Below are positions 1-9,064 of a stretch of 41,233 nucleotides of DNA, piece after piece (the stretch's first letter is position 1; every line of letters starts with the position of its first letter). The notes under the pieces were generated by a model, which saw only the letters and a list, made by a program, of their open reading frames with translations, was not told the origin of the DNA and made no database searches. Made by a program: the position numbers and the translations under genes. The DNA comes from an uncultured Granulosicoccaceae bacterium (GTDB taxonomy: Bacteria > Pseudomonadota > Gammaproteobacteria > Granulosicoccales > Granulosicoccaceae), in the NCBI GenBank assembly GCA_937928685.1, contig CALGJU010000086.1, positions 1 to 41,233 of the forward strand. Reading direction: 5' to 3'.

Positions 1-1816
1 GCAGGTTCAGCACAGTTTCAAGTTCATTCTTGACCATCCGGCCAACGGGAACCCCAGTCCAATCCTGCACAACTGAACCAACCGAGTGTTGATCCACTGT
101 TGGCAGTATTAACGGATTTTCACCCTGAAGCTCTTCCAGCTGTGTTTGCAGTGCAGTCAGCTCTGTCAATAAGCCCTCACGATCACCCAGCACTTCTGTG
201 GAGCTCTCTGCTACCTGATCGGCCTCTTCTTCCAGCTCACTACCCGTTCCCTCAACAGCAGAGCCGTCAGCCCTTAATTTCTCACGTAGTTCAAGGATCT
301 GATCGACGAGACCCTTCTCCTCTTCCCACCGTGCAACCAAACCGCATTCACGCTCTCGTTCGGTATCAAGCGACGCCAACACCTTGGCCTCACGTTCACC
401 GACATCAACGCCGACCGTTTTTTCGCGACTGACAATATTTTGCTCAGTCTCGAGTGCTGCAATTTTTTTGCGACAGTCGTCAAGCTCAGCAGGCACTGCA
501 TGCTGGCTAATTGCTACTCTGGCAGCCGCTGTATCAAGCAAGCTAACCGACTTATCAGGCAGCTGCCGCGCTGGAATATAGCGATGTGATAGTCGAACAG
601 ATGCTTCGAGTGCTTCGTCAAGAATCTGGACTTTGTGGTGCTTTTCCATTGAGGAGGCAATACCTCGCATCATCAAGACGGCACGCTCTTCACTGGGCTC
701 ATCAATTTTCACCACTTGAAAGCGTCTGGTCAGGGCGGGATCTTTCTCTATATGTTTTTTGTATTCAGCCCAGGTTGTAGCAGCCACCGTACGCAGCTCC
801 CCTCTTGCCAGTGCGGGCTTCAATAAATTGGCTGCATCGCCAGTACCAGCAGCGCCACCAGCGCCTATCAACGTGTGCGCTTCATCAATGAATAAAATGA
901 TGGGTTTTTCAGATGCCTGAACTTCATCTATTACCTGACGAAGCCGATTCTCGAATTCACCCTTCATACTGGCACCGGCTTGCAGCAGCCCAATATCCAG
1001 AGACAGTAAGTCGACATCTTGCAGCGACGGTGGCACATCGCCACGTGCGATCCGTTGTGCAAAACCCTCAACCACTGCTGTTTTACCTACGCCTGCTTCA
1101 CCCGTCAGTATGGGGTTATTCTGGCGGCGACGCATCAGAATATCTACCATTTGGCGTATCTCTTCATCACGCCCGACAATCGGATCAGAGCCGCTGGTTT
1201 TAGCAAGTTCAGTCATATTGGTCGTGTATTTCCCCAGTGCTTCTTGCTTACCCATCTGAGCCGGCGCCATGGCACCACTGGCCTCACCCGGTACACCGCC
1301 ACCGCCTATCTGGTAGCCATCTTTGCTACCCATGCCTGATTCAGGAGAACGGGATACGATGTTGTCAAAATCATCGATCAATGCTTCTAACTTAATATCA
1401 CCAAACAATTTTGAAATGGTAAGCAAGCGATTACGTAAGTGGGTAGTCTTCAATAATCCGACCATTAAATGACCCGTTCGAACTGAAGAATCTTTAAACA
1501 ATAAGGTCGAATAAACCCATCCGCGCTCAACGGCTGAGGTAATGTCCTCAGAGAAATCTGAAATTGAAGATGCACCACTGCCCATCATCTCCAAATTGTT
1601 TGTAAGATCTCTAGACAAGTGAGACAAGTCGATCTCAAAGTGCCTTAAAATATGGTGGACATCGCTGTCTTGTTGATTGCAGATCTGATCAAGCCAATGG
1701 GCCAGTTCAACGTAAGAATTCCCTCTCAACTTGCATAGCTTCGTTGCACTTTCTATTGATCGGTAGCCCACTTCATTTAACTTACCGAAAAGATTTGCAC
1801 GACTAATTTCAGTCAT
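1..1816 (-). CDS. clpV: T6SS sheath-disassembly AAA+ ATPase ClpV (TssH), 3' end beyond window
   Basis: This is the hexameric ATPase that unfolds contracted TssB/TssC sheaths so that subunits can be reused. The frame is open from an ATG at 1816 to the left edge, giving about 605 residues of a family usually near 870-900. The N-terminus (MTEISRANLFGKLN, then KLCKLRGNSYVELAHWL) is the ClpV-type N-domain, not the ClpB one. Walker A GEAGVGKT lies near residue 235 (about nt 1,090-1,115) and Walker B ILFIDEAHTLIGAGG near 305-315, followed by an arginine-rich sensor segment and a coiled-coil M-domain. The visible part ends around GVPVGRM, at the entry to the second AAA+ domain. It lies 44 bp after tssG on the same strand and is probably the last sheath/baseplate gene before vgrG, as in H1-type clusters. 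Identity is firm from the sequence; only the D2 domain is unseen. Confidence 0.96.
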   Translation of the reverse strand, partial: MTEISRANLFGKLNEVGYRSIESATKLCKLRGNSYVELAHWLDQICNQQDSDVHHILRHFEIDLSHLSRDLTNNLEMMGSGASSISDFSEDITSAVERGWVYSTLLFKDSSVRTGHLMVGLLKTTHLRNRLLTISKLFGDIKLEALIDDFDNIVSRSPESGMGSKDGYQIGGGGVPGEASGAMAPAQMGKQEALGKYTTNMTELAKTSGSDPIVGRDEEIRQMVDILMRRRQNNPILTGEAGVGKTAVVEGFAQRIARGDVPPSLQDVDLLSLDIGLLQAGASMKGEFENRLRQVIDEVQASEKPIILFIDEAHTLIGAGGAAGTGDAANLLKPALARGELRTVAATTWAEYKKHIEKDPALTRRFQVVKIDEPSEERAVLMMRGIASSMEKHHKVQILDEALEASVRLSHRYIPARQLPDKSVSLLDTAAARVAISQHAVPAELDDCRKKIAALETEQNIVSREKTVGVDVGEREAKVLASLDTERERECGLVARWEEEKGLVDQILELREKLRADGSAVEGTGSELEEEADQVAESSTEVLGDREGLLTELTALQTQLEELQGENPLILPTVDQHSVGSVVQDWTGVPVGRMVKNELETVLNL

Positions 1817-1860
1817 TTGATTTCCTTATACTGTCAAAACTTACGTTCAATATCACCACT

Positions 1861-2883
1861 CTATGCGACCCGCTTTAATGGCGCACTTTGAAGCTGCTGT
1901 CTACTGCGAGTTGCTGTTGCGACTCTCTGTGCATCCGATGTAGAGCCGCTCACCCAACTGTTGAAGCCCAGCCGACATTGCTTATTCAATGTGAGCGGCC
2001 GGGATTCACCGGCTTTTAATTCCAGTCTCAGCTCCCAGTCAATTTCATCTCCCAGATAACTCAACACTAACTCTTGCAGTGCGATGTTATTTGCCTCGCC
2101 CGGGGCAAACTCAATATAGTCCTGCCATGTCATCGGACCGAGTTTTATGCGTATTTTATGGCTGCTGCTCCAGACTTTTCGCCCCGCGTAGGTCGATACG
2201 CCAAGGTGGCAATTAGATTCCCGCGAACCAAGCTTAATAAGGCTTTCATTCGGCATCTGTAACCAACCACCAACAAACTCAGTCACCTCACATGGCAACT
2301 TAAAATAGCCACCCACTACAGCAACCAATCCTTCCGGACAACGAGACCGCGTACCTAGCCAACCGGCAAAATTAAACCGTGTTGAATCTGGCAACGAATC
2401 ACGTGAGCGCGCGGCGTCAGGGAGAAAACCACCAATAGACGCAACAAAATCTGTGTAGCGATTGTCTTCGTGCCGGTCCATATTGATGGCCGGATCTGTT
2501 TCCGCGATCGCCCTGTAAAAAAGACTCAACATTCGGTGGTTAAAGAGATCAACAAACTCTTTAAACGTAGGGTCATCATGGTGAGCTGCACGTTGCAATG
2601 CATGCTCAGTGTAGTGGATAGGCAATGGCCCGTTACTTCCTAACAGCCCCATGAAATTGCAATATAGCCTGAATGCGTGTTTTGATTTCCCTTCCTCTAG
2701 TGCGCTCAGAGACCCCACCTGAAAACCTAATGAAGGGTTCTGCGACAAGCGCACTGGCTCATCTTTTAATCGGCTCGCCATTCCCAGGCGCGCTTTTTCA
2801 GGCTGAGCACACTCTAGCATTCGAACGGCTGCAATAAACTCTGCGCCACCGATTTCTTGTTTTAGTTCATCAAGATCGGTCAT
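1861..2883 (-). CDS. tssG: T6SS baseplate protein TssG (ImpH/VasB)
   Basis: A 340-residue cytoplasmic baseplate wedge protein. In the family it forms the TssE-TssF2-TssG wedge that docks the tail on the membrane complex. Family features visible are the start (MTDLDELKQ), a stretch with PVRLSQNPSLGFQVGSL near residue 45, GLLGSNGPLPIHYTE near 80-95, and the FVDLFNHRMLSLFYRA block near 110-125, which is the typical ImpH signature. Its ATG overlaps the tssF stop codon by one base (TGATG), so translation is probably coupled to tssF. Length is normal for the family. The position between tssF and clpV agrees with the H1-type order. Confidence 0.96.
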   Translation of the reverse strand: MTDLDELKQEIGGAEFIAAVRMLECAQPEKARLGMASRLKDEPVRLSQNPSLGFQVGSLSALEEGKSKHAFRLYCNFMGLLGSNGPLPIHYTEHALQRAAHHDDPTFKEFVDLFNHRMLSLFYRAIAETDPAINMDRHEDNRYTDFVASIGGFLPDAARSRDSLPDSTRFNFAGWLGTRSRCPEGLVAVVGGYFKLPCEVTEFVGGWLQMPNESLIKLGSRESNCHLGVSTYAGRKVWSSSHKIRIKLGPMTWQDYIEFAPGEANNIALQELVLSYLGDEIDWELRLELKAGESRPLTLNKQCRLGFNSWVSGSTSDAQRVATATRSRQQLQSAPLKRVA

Positions 2884-4760
2884 CAGATTTGCTGCCGTGT
2901 GCCAATTCTAACGGGCCATTTCTCGATCTCTTCACGCTGTATGGTCTGCAACACCGTTTCTGTGAAAGAGTTTATACTTGCGTAGCTCGCGAAAAAATGC
3001 TCTAGAACCGAACCCATCAAATAAGCGCCAGTACCTTCAAATGCTGACTCATCAAGGCGCAGGGTTATCTGTGTACCGTGTGCTATTTCGAAGTGACTGC
3101 CGAAGCGTCGTTGACGAACGACAGGCTTTGACGTCACTTTTACTATGCCTTCTATCTCCCGCCCACCTGACCTCTCACGTCCATCTGAATAGGGCTCAAG
3201 CATTTGCCTTAGCATGGCAGCCGCTTGCAGACCGTCCTGATCAGTACCGGCATCCCCTACAGATAAATAATTTAAACTGAGGTTACTTATAAGCTGCCAT
3301 GCATCACGACTATGTGCCCTGGACGGCCTGGGTGTTGTAGGCCCGGCAACACAACGAATACTACTCACCGGTGCACCTGTTTCTAAAAATAGATCAGTAT
3401 CAAAACGGCCGATAGGCATTTGCAGAGGCAAATCGCGGTTGGTGCATAGGGTCTCTATAGACAGTTGCCGCAGATCACTCCGATAAGGTGCTTCTTTGGC
3501 ATCTACCAGGGAGATAAACAACTCACTGCCAACATAACTAGAACGTGGTCCAACGCGCTTTTGCTTGGCAGACAACACGCGCTTTTCACGCTGCACACTA
3601 AAGAAAGCACTGTTAACGTCTGTGCGTTTACTGTCAATACTAAAGTAGGGGTAGAACTCCTGACTGTCGCCGTCGCTACCGTGACCCAGAGCTGACAACA
3701 CACGATATACTTCAAAATCCATCGGCCGCGTACGATCTGGAACTAAATGAAACTCATGCTTGGTGCGATCCAGGTTGATTCGATCCGTTGACTTTTTGAA
3801 CAGATTTATTGCGGGTGCACAATTTAGCAAGAAGTTCTCAGCTCCAAAAAACTCTGAATTGTGTTCAACGTTGTTATCAAACAGAAAAACCAGTTCTATT
3901 TGCTGTGACTCGCAACGTGCGATGCGTGACCCAAGATTATCAATCTTAAAAAACTGAAAACGCTCAGGAAAGGCAAAGTATTCTTGCAATACCCTATAAC
4001 CGTCGAAGCTTCTGTCACTACCCGGAAGCATGGCTTCGGCGGGGTCAAAGCCCACCCGTTTTACTTTCGGCAATTTTGCCGGTGATCTGATTTCATTTTG
4101 TTCTGACAGCACAGAAACAGAATGTGTATGCCTTAGCACTTGCTCATAGAGCATCGGTGCAATTTCATCGGCCCCTTTGACAAACAGACTTAACTCTTCA
4201 ATTGGCAACGCAGAAAAGTTTAATCCCTGCTCTGTTTGAAGCTTTAAAGCCAAAGCAGACTTTGTCTGAGGTGGTGCCGAAATACCCGCTGCCTCAATTG
4301 CCGCCCTGCTGGTTAAAACTCTGCTGTCAACAACCTGAATAGGCCACAACGTAGTGTCCGCTGATGTGACGAACTGGCAGGCAGTTTCAGCCTCCGGTCC
4401 TGTCTGGCTTCGCATTTTGGTACCACGTTCAATGGTAAATCCACTGGCAAGTGAACCTTCCGACATAGAAGGTTGAAAATTTGCCACAAGCATTGCAGGT
4501 ATGGGCGACAGATAATCAGGATAAACCATCTCCATGAGATGGCGTGCCAGTTTACTGTAGCTGCTATCGATTTTCAGCTGTACACGCGCCGAAAGAAACG
4601 CAAACCCTTCTAAGAGACGTTCAACATAGGGATCAGAGCACTCAAGCGCTTCCAGCCCAAGCCGACCGGCAATTTTCGGATATTCTGCCGCGAATTCTCC
4701 ACCCATGTCACGAACGTGTTGCAGCTCGCGACGGTAATGATCAAGGAGGTCCGGGTTCAT
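2883..4760 (-). CDS. tssF: T6SS baseplate protein TssF (ImpG/VasA)
   Basis: A 625-residue baseplate protein, the main wedge subunit. The start MNPDLLDHYRRELQHVRD with GGEFAAEYPKIAGRLGLEA is the classic ImpG/VasA N-terminus, followed by CSDPYVERLLEGFAFLSARV. The C-terminal GTQITLRLDESAFEGTGAYL and LEHFFASYASINSFTETVLQ blocks are also typical. It follows tssE with only one base between the tssE stop and this ATG (TAAAATG) and overlaps tssG by one base, so tssE-tssF-tssG form a tightly coupled translational unit. Length and motifs are normal; I see no frameshift. Confidence 0.97.
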   Translation of the reverse strand: MNPDLLDHYRRELQHVRDMGGEFAAEYPKIAGRLGLEALECSDPYVERLLEGFAFLSARVQLKIDSSYSKLARHLMEMVYPDYLSPIPAMLVANFQPSMSEGSLASGFTIERGTKMRSQTGPEAETACQFVTSADTTLWPIQVVDSRVLTSRAAIEAAGISAPPQTKSALALKLQTEQGLNFSALPIEELSLFVKGADEIAPMLYEQVLRHTHSVSVLSEQNEIRSPAKLPKVKRVGFDPAEAMLPGSDRSFDGYRVLQEYFAFPERFQFFKIDNLGSRIARCESQQIELVFLFDNNVEHNSEFFGAENFLLNCAPAINLFKKSTDRINLDRTKHEFHLVPDRTRPMDFEVYRVLSALGHGSDGDSQEFYPYFSIDSKRTDVNSAFFSVQREKRVLSAKQKRVGPRSSYVGSELFISLVDAKEAPYRSDLRQLSIETLCTNRDLPLQMPIGRFDTDLFLETGAPVSSIRCVAGPTTPRPSRAHSRDAWQLISNLSLNYLSVGDAGTDQDGLQAAAMLRQMLEPYSDGRERSGGREIEGIVKVTSKPVVRQRRFGSHFEIAHGTQITLRLDESAFEGTGAYLMGSVLEHFFASYASINSFTETVLQTIQREEIEKWPVRIGTRQQI

Positions 4761-4761
4761 T

Positions 4762-5265
4762 TTAAATATCGGCCTCTGTCAATACCACTTCGCCAAGCTC
4801 CAGATCGAGCTCCGTTCGAAGAAACAAAGCTTCCGGCATTGGCTTCCCCCAAAGTGTCGCCTCAATTTGAAATACGACTGTGTTTTGATGGGATGCTTTT
4901 AACCCCTCTACAGTTGAAACACGTATTGTGTTTGCTAACAATCTAGGCTCAAATATCCGAATCGCTGTGGTAATAGCTTTCTCAATTTCCCCTGAATCTA
5001 TACCGGTGACAGTTTTACCAGATAAATTGGCGATACCATAATTCAGTACTGATTCCGCCACTTGCGGATGTTCATCCAGATTCACTTCAAGCTCGATGTT
5101 ACTGGTATTTAATAACGACTCCAGATCTCGAATTACAGAATGTCGCAACGCCGCCACGGTTTCAGCCCGCTTTGATCGTGATTCAATTTGTTCGGTGGGT
5201 TCATCGTCGTTTAACCGATCGAGAAGCGATGGCAACAACACCTCACCAGGAGCCAGTTCAGCCAT
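4762..5265 (-). CDS. tssE: T6SS gp25-like baseplate protein TssE
   Basis: A 167-residue protein of the T4 gp25-like lysozyme-fold family (without lytic activity in T6SS), which couples the baseplate to the first sheath ring. The N-terminus contains the conserved LLPSLLDRLND segment. The centre has the SVLNYGIANLSG motif found in gp25 proteins, and the C-terminus has VFQIEATLWGKPMPEALFLRTELDLELGEV, shortened here to its key parts ALFLRTELDLELG. The ATG at 5265 has no strong Shine-Dalgarno sequence. The stop is one base before the tssF start. It sits 30 bp after tagJ. Confidence 0.95.
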   Translation of the reverse strand: MAELAPGEVLLPSLLDRLNDDEPTEQIESRSKRAETVAALRHSVIRDLESLLNTSNIELEVNLDEHPQVAESVLNYGIANLSGKTVTGIDSGEIEKAITTAIRIFEPRLLANTIRVSTVEGLKASHQNTVVFQIEATLWGKPMPEALFLRTELDLELGEVVLTEADI

Positions 5266-5295
5266 AGTATTAGTAGCCTGAACCTGAGAAGCTCA

Positions 5296-6114
5296 TTACT
5301 GGATCTCCGTCGTACTGGTCGTGGCTTCATCATCCCAGTTGAACTTAATAGAACGAGTCTCGAGTAGTGGATAATCTCCCTGATCAGTCGAAAACACTCG
5401 TTGACCTTTGCCTATGAAATATTCCTGACCAAGATCTTGCCATTCTGTTCGTCGACCTAAGGCCAAGGCATCATCGTCTATAGAATCAGTATACCTGGAG
5501 GGTATAAAACCGAACGCCTCACCTTCATTGCGCCAGGTAAACTTTGCAGATATCCACACCAAGTCGCGTAAATCCTGCGGCGGCTCTAATACCACTTTTG
5601 ATATATTGTTAAAGGGAATCCAATAATATTTACCATTAACAATAGCTTCTAACGTGGGCCCAATTCGCATATCAGCGTCAGATATCCACAAGAACTTCTC
5701 ATCATTAATTTCCCCGATTGACACAGGCGCACTGTCAAACGCTCTCGAAGACAAAGCCGACGCTTTTGCACCATCACCCTGTGCTGCAGGCTCCAAACCC
5801 TGCAGTAAAGTAGCCATCCAGTCCGACGGCTCACCAAATACAAGTGGTGATCGCTTACCGGAGAATACCTCTTCTCGAAAACCCTCACACTTCAATAATT
5901 CACGGCAAACCTGCGCCATCAGCAAGGCATCATTGTCCATTTCCGCGGCGACGTTAAGTTGCGTAAGTGCACGGTTCCACACCCCTTGAACCGCCAAAAG
6001 TTGAAATAGAAAAACTCGGTTCTTTGACGAATCAGGATTATTTCTAACCTCTTCCTGGAGGTGGGTCAGCGCGCCCTTTAAGTCCCCCCTTTTTATACAT
6101 TCCTGTGCATTCAT
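5296..6114 (-). CDS. tagJ: TagJ/ImpE-family T6SS accessory protein
   Basis: A 272-residue ImpE-type protein. In P. aeruginosa H1-T6SS, TagJ binds the sheath protein TssB and modulates ClpV-dependent sheath recycling. The N-terminal 100 residues are helical and TPR-like (CIKRGDLKGALTHLQEEV, then VWNRALTQLNVAAEMD), and the C-terminal half carries the DLVWISAKFTWRNEGEAFGF region of ImpE proteins. The frame is open further upstream to 6156. I chose the ATG at 6114 because an AGGA element lies six bases before it and the ImpE N-terminus normally begins at this MNAQECI-like point. The gene lies between hcp and tssE, as in the H1 cluster. Presence of this gene usually marks one T6SS subclass. Confidence 0.9.
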   Translation of the reverse strand: MNAQECIKRGDLKGALTHLQEEVRNNPDSSKNRVFLFQLLAVQGVWNRALTQLNVAAEMDNDALLMAQVCRELLKCEGFREEVFSGKRSPLVFGEPSDWMATLLQGLEPAAQGDGAKASALSSRAFDSAPVSIGEINDEKFLWISDADMRIGPTLEAIVNGKYYWIPFNNISKVVLEPPQDLRDLVWISAKFTWRNEGEAFGFIPSRYTDSIDDDALALGRRTEWQDLGQEYFIGKGQRVFSTDQGDYPLLETRSIKFNWDDEATTSTTEIQ

Positions 6115-6225
6115 CAATAGTCCTAACTGTTGAATAGACGGTAATTTCGTGCCCAAAAATTAGATAAATTTGAAGGTGGTTGATATTCAACCACCTCAAA
6201 CCGGTTACTAATATCGCAGGCTAGA

Positions 6226-6708
6226 CTAAGTCTCTTTGTTAGCCGCAATATCCCACTTCCACTCAGTGGCAGTATCTGCGGAGCCATCTTTAGTTTGTGG
6301 CGTGTACTTAATATCATACGCACCAAAGTTTAAAGATACGTTCTCAGTTAAACGATCTTCACCACCACTACCACCAGTTGAAACAGAACTTACAATTATG
6401 TCTCTCATCGTTAAAATGATATATTCCAACGCCTCACCCCCAGCCTTACGAACGGTGAGTGTAGCCTCCTTGATGTGATCCCCATTGGTACAATATTTCA
6501 TCATATCTGTAGAAGATTTATCTACGTATTTAGTAAAACTAATATCCTGCACATTTACTTTTCCAGCGCCACTGCCTCCACCCATATGTGTGGTACCACT
6601 TTGCGACATACCCCAACTCCATGCCAGAATATCAATTTCTTCCTTGTGCGTATCATCTTGAGATTCACCTTTAAGGGGCTCAATCTTCAAAAACATATCA
6701 ACAGCCAT
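6226..6708 (-). CDS. hcp: T6SS inner-tube protein Hcp (TssD)
   Basis: A 160-residue tube subunit. Hcp hexamers stack to form the expelled inner tube and can chaperone small effectors. The N-terminus MAVDMFLKIEPLKGES, then DILAWSWGMSQSGT, and the C-terminal LNFGAYDIKYTPQ block are diagnostic of the Hcp1-like family. A strong Shine-Dalgarno sequence (AGGAAGGA) lies six bases before the ATG, fitting the high expression expected for a structural tube protein. There is a 208-bp gap between tssC and hcp, which may hold its own promoter or a processing site, and a 111-bp gap to tagJ. Length is normal and no toxin domain is fused to the C-terminus. Confidence 0.97.
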   Translation of the reverse strand: MAVDMFLKIEPLKGESQDDTHKEEIDILAWSWGMSQSGTTHMGGGSGAGKVNVQDISFTKYVDKSSTDMMKYCTNGDHIKEATLTVRKAGGEALEYIILTMRDIIVSSVSTGGSGGEDRLTENVSLNFGAYDIKYTPQTKDGSADTATEWKWDIAANKET

Positions 6709-6916
6709 ATCGCATCCTTCCTATGTTAATTTTCAAAATCATTTGACGGAAAAACCCGCCTTTTTTTGAGTGCAAGTTTGTTTGCCTATTGGCCCCACAC
6801 TACTTAGTCTGAAACCAGGAATCATGCACCCCATAAATAAGGCACCACCACGATTCAAGCTTTCAAATACTTAGCCTTAAAAAAACGGCTTATTACACTA
6901 TCTACTATGCATCACA
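6709..6916 (-). promoter_or_regulatory. hcp upstream leader, possible internal promoter or processing region
   Basis: This is a 208-bp gene-free stretch inside an otherwise tight operon. On the minus strand it ends with the strong hcp ribosome-binding site. It contains T- and A-rich tracts and TTGAAA/TTGAAT hexamers upstream of A/T-rich sequence that could serve as a weak sigma-70 promoter, but no box pair matches well. A short AGCC/GGCT stem around 6,871-6,893 is too weak to call a terminator. Separate hcp expression is inferred from the gap and the ribosome-binding site only. Confidence 0.3.
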
Positions 6917-8404
6917 CTACTTTCCCGACGGCAGCTTTGACACTAACCGCAGTGACACCGACAGACCTTCAAGCTGGTAATGGGGTTTAAGAAAAAACTG
7001 TGAAGAGTAATACCCTGGGTTTCCTTCTATCTCCTGCACAACAACCTCGGCATCTGCCAACGGTTTTCGAGCTTTTTGTATCTGCGATGATGTTTCGGGG
7101 TTTGCGTCAACATAATTATTGATCCAGGTTTGCAAATACTTCTGCATATCAGCCTGACTGGAAAATGATCCAACCTTATCTCGCACCATGCACTTCAGAT
7201 AGTGCGCAAAGCGACAGGTTGCAAAAAGGTAGGGCAGTCGAGCGGACAAATTAGCGTTAGCTGTGGCGTCTGGATCGTCATATTCGGCAGGCTTTTGTAA
7301 AGACTGCGCACCAATAAAAGTAGCGTTACTGGTATTCTTCCGATGCAAAAGTGGCATAAAACCGTTTGCTGCTAACTCCGCTTCACGACGGTCTCCTATG
7401 GACACTTCCACGGGGCATTTCATATCAACACCACCATCGTCATTAGGAAAGGTATGAACCGGCAGCCCCTCAACAGTTCCACCTGACTCAACCCCACGAA
7501 TTTGCGAGCACCAGCCGGTTTCTTTAAAAGAGCGATTGATATTTACAGCCATGGCGTAGGCGGCATTCGCCCAACAATACTTGGATGAATCTCCACCATC
7601 AGTTTCTTCTTCAAAGTCGAATTCTTCAACCGGGTCAGTTGTAGCACCGTAGGGAATGCGAGATAAAAAGCGTGGCATTGCCAGCCCCAGATATCGTGCA
7701 TCATCCGACTCTCTTAATGCTCTCCACGCAGCGTATTCAGGAGTGGAAAAAACCTTCGTCAGATCACGGGGATTGCTGAGCTCATTCCATGAATCGAATT
7801 GCGCCACAGTCGCAGAGGCGCCTGTTATAAACGGCGCATGTGCGGCTGCAGCAACCTGCGACATGCTTGTTAATAACTCAACGTCCGGGGCCGAGTGATC
7901 AAAATGATAGTCACCCACTAAGCAACCATAGGGCTCGCCACCAAGCACATCATATTCAGCGCCATATACTTTCTTAAATATCGGGCTTTGATCCCATGAA
8001 ACGCCTTTGAATTTCTTTAGTGTTTTACCAAGCTCTTGCTTGGTAACATTCATCACACGGACTTTAAGGGTCTCATCAGTCTCAGTATTGTTTACCAGGT
8101 GGTGAAGACCACGCCATGCGCCTTCCAGCTTGGTAAATTCCTCGTGATGAATGATCTCATTAACCTGCTCTGTGAGCTTCTTGTCTATCTGCGCAATGAT
8201 GGCATTGATTGATGCAACCGCATCCTCAGAAATAAGAGCAGTATCAGCCAACGCTTGTTGCGCGAGGGTTGCAACGGCGGTCTCTACACTACTTTTAACT
8301 TCCGGTGACTTTGGTCGAAAATTATGATCTAGAAGACTCGCAAAATCATCTTGTTCTTCAACTTGCGCTTCCGCACCTTGCTCCTGCTTATCTGCATCAG
8401 CCAT
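6917..8404 (-). CDS. tssC: T6SS sheath large subunit TssC (ImpC/VipB)
   Basis: A 495-residue large subunit of the contractile sheath, assembled with TssB around the Hcp tube. Family hallmarks are FASLLDHNFRPKS near residue 25, KLEGAWRGLHHLVNNTETD near 90-110, GGEPYGCLVGDYHFDH near 155-170, and the C-terminal FLKPHYQLEGLSVSLRLVSKLP. A GAGGAG ribosome-binding site precedes the ATG, and only two bases separate the gene from the tssB stop, so the two sheath subunits should be made in step. Length and sequence look intact. Confidence 0.98.
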   Translation of the reverse strand: MADADKQEQGAEAQVEEQDDFASLLDHNFRPKSPEVKSSVETAVATLAQQALADTALISEDAVASINAIIAQIDKKLTEQVNEIIHHEEFTKLEGAWRGLHHLVNNTETDETLKVRVMNVTKQELGKTLKKFKGVSWDQSPIFKKVYGAEYDVLGGEPYGCLVGDYHFDHSAPDVELLTSMSQVAAAAHAPFITGASATVAQFDSWNELSNPRDLTKVFSTPEYAAWRALRESDDARYLGLAMPRFLSRIPYGATTDPVEEFDFEEETDGGDSSKYCWANAAYAMAVNINRSFKETGWCSQIRGVESGGTVEGLPVHTFPNDDGGVDMKCPVEVSIGDRREAELAANGFMPLLHRKNTSNATFIGAQSLQKPAEYDDPDATANANLSARLPYLFATCRFAHYLKCMVRDKVGSFSSQADMQKYLQTWINNYVDANPETSSQIQKARKPLADAEVVVQEIEGNPGYYSSQFFLKPHYQLEGLSVSLRLVSKLPSGK

Positions 8405-8406
8405 GA

Positions 8407-8934
8407 TCAGCTCTCCTCTGAGTTATCGGCGTTGTCAGCATCATCTGGTTTTGCCGAAGATGCCAGAGATTCCATCAATGCCGGGTCGTTAAGAAGATTT
8501 CCAATCAATTCTTCTGCACCCGATTTCCCATCCATATACGTGACCAGGTTGCTAAGTTCTGTTCGCGCCTTTAACAGCTTAGCCAGGGGTTCTACCTTTG
8601 CTGCCACCGCCGCCGGTGAGAAATCATCCATACTATCGAACGATACCTCTACAGACATTTCACCTTCACCAGTAAGAGTGTTTGGCACTCTTAAAGACAC
8701 CTTAGGACTGGTGGATTTCAGATAGCTGTCAAAATTATCTACATCAACTTCAGAAAAATTGCGGTCGTCTATGCGCGGTTTTTCTGCGCCAGCATTGCCT
8801 GATAAATCTGCCATAACACCCATAACAAACGGCAGATTGATTTTTTTCTCAGCACCGTAGAGTTCTACGTCGTACTCAATTTGCACACGAGGCGCACGAT
8901 TTCGAGCTATAAATTTCTGACTACTTCCGGCCAC
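8407..8934 (-). CDS. tssB: T6SS sheath small subunit TssB (ImpB/VipA)
   Basis: A 175-residue small sheath subunit. It forms the TssB/TssC heterodimer and, in H1-type systems, offers the helix bound by TagJ. The N-terminus shows RVQIEYDVELYGAEKKINLP followed by FVMGVMADLSGN, the standard ImpB signature. The start is a GTG at 8934 with AAGGAGA placed about six bases before it. A nearby ATG at 8938-8940 is out of frame. The acidic C-terminus (DDADNADNSEES) is usual. It is the first of the tssB-tssC pair; a 130-bp gap separates it from tssA. Confidence 0.97.
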   Translation of the reverse strand: MAGSSQKFIARNRAPRVQIEYDVELYGAEKKINLPFVMGVMADLSGNAGAEKPRIDDRNFSEVDVDNFDSYLKSTSPKVSLRVPNTLTGEGEMSVEVSFDSMDDFSPAAVAAKVEPLAKLLKARTELSNLVTYMDGKSGAEELIGNLLNDPALMESLASSAKPDDADNADNSEES

Positions 8935-9064
8935 AACATATCTCCTTCTGGTCAGGCACTTTCATCGCGCCCTAATTAAATGAAATGTACTCAACGTATG
9001 AATACGAAATTAGCAATTTCTCACAACATAAAATCAAACTTAACGCACAACACGAATCGATTCA

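Noticed and set aside
6866-6895. Terminator between tssC and hcp
   Set aside because: The AGCC/GGCT stem is only about four pairs with the T-tract in the loop, not after the stem.
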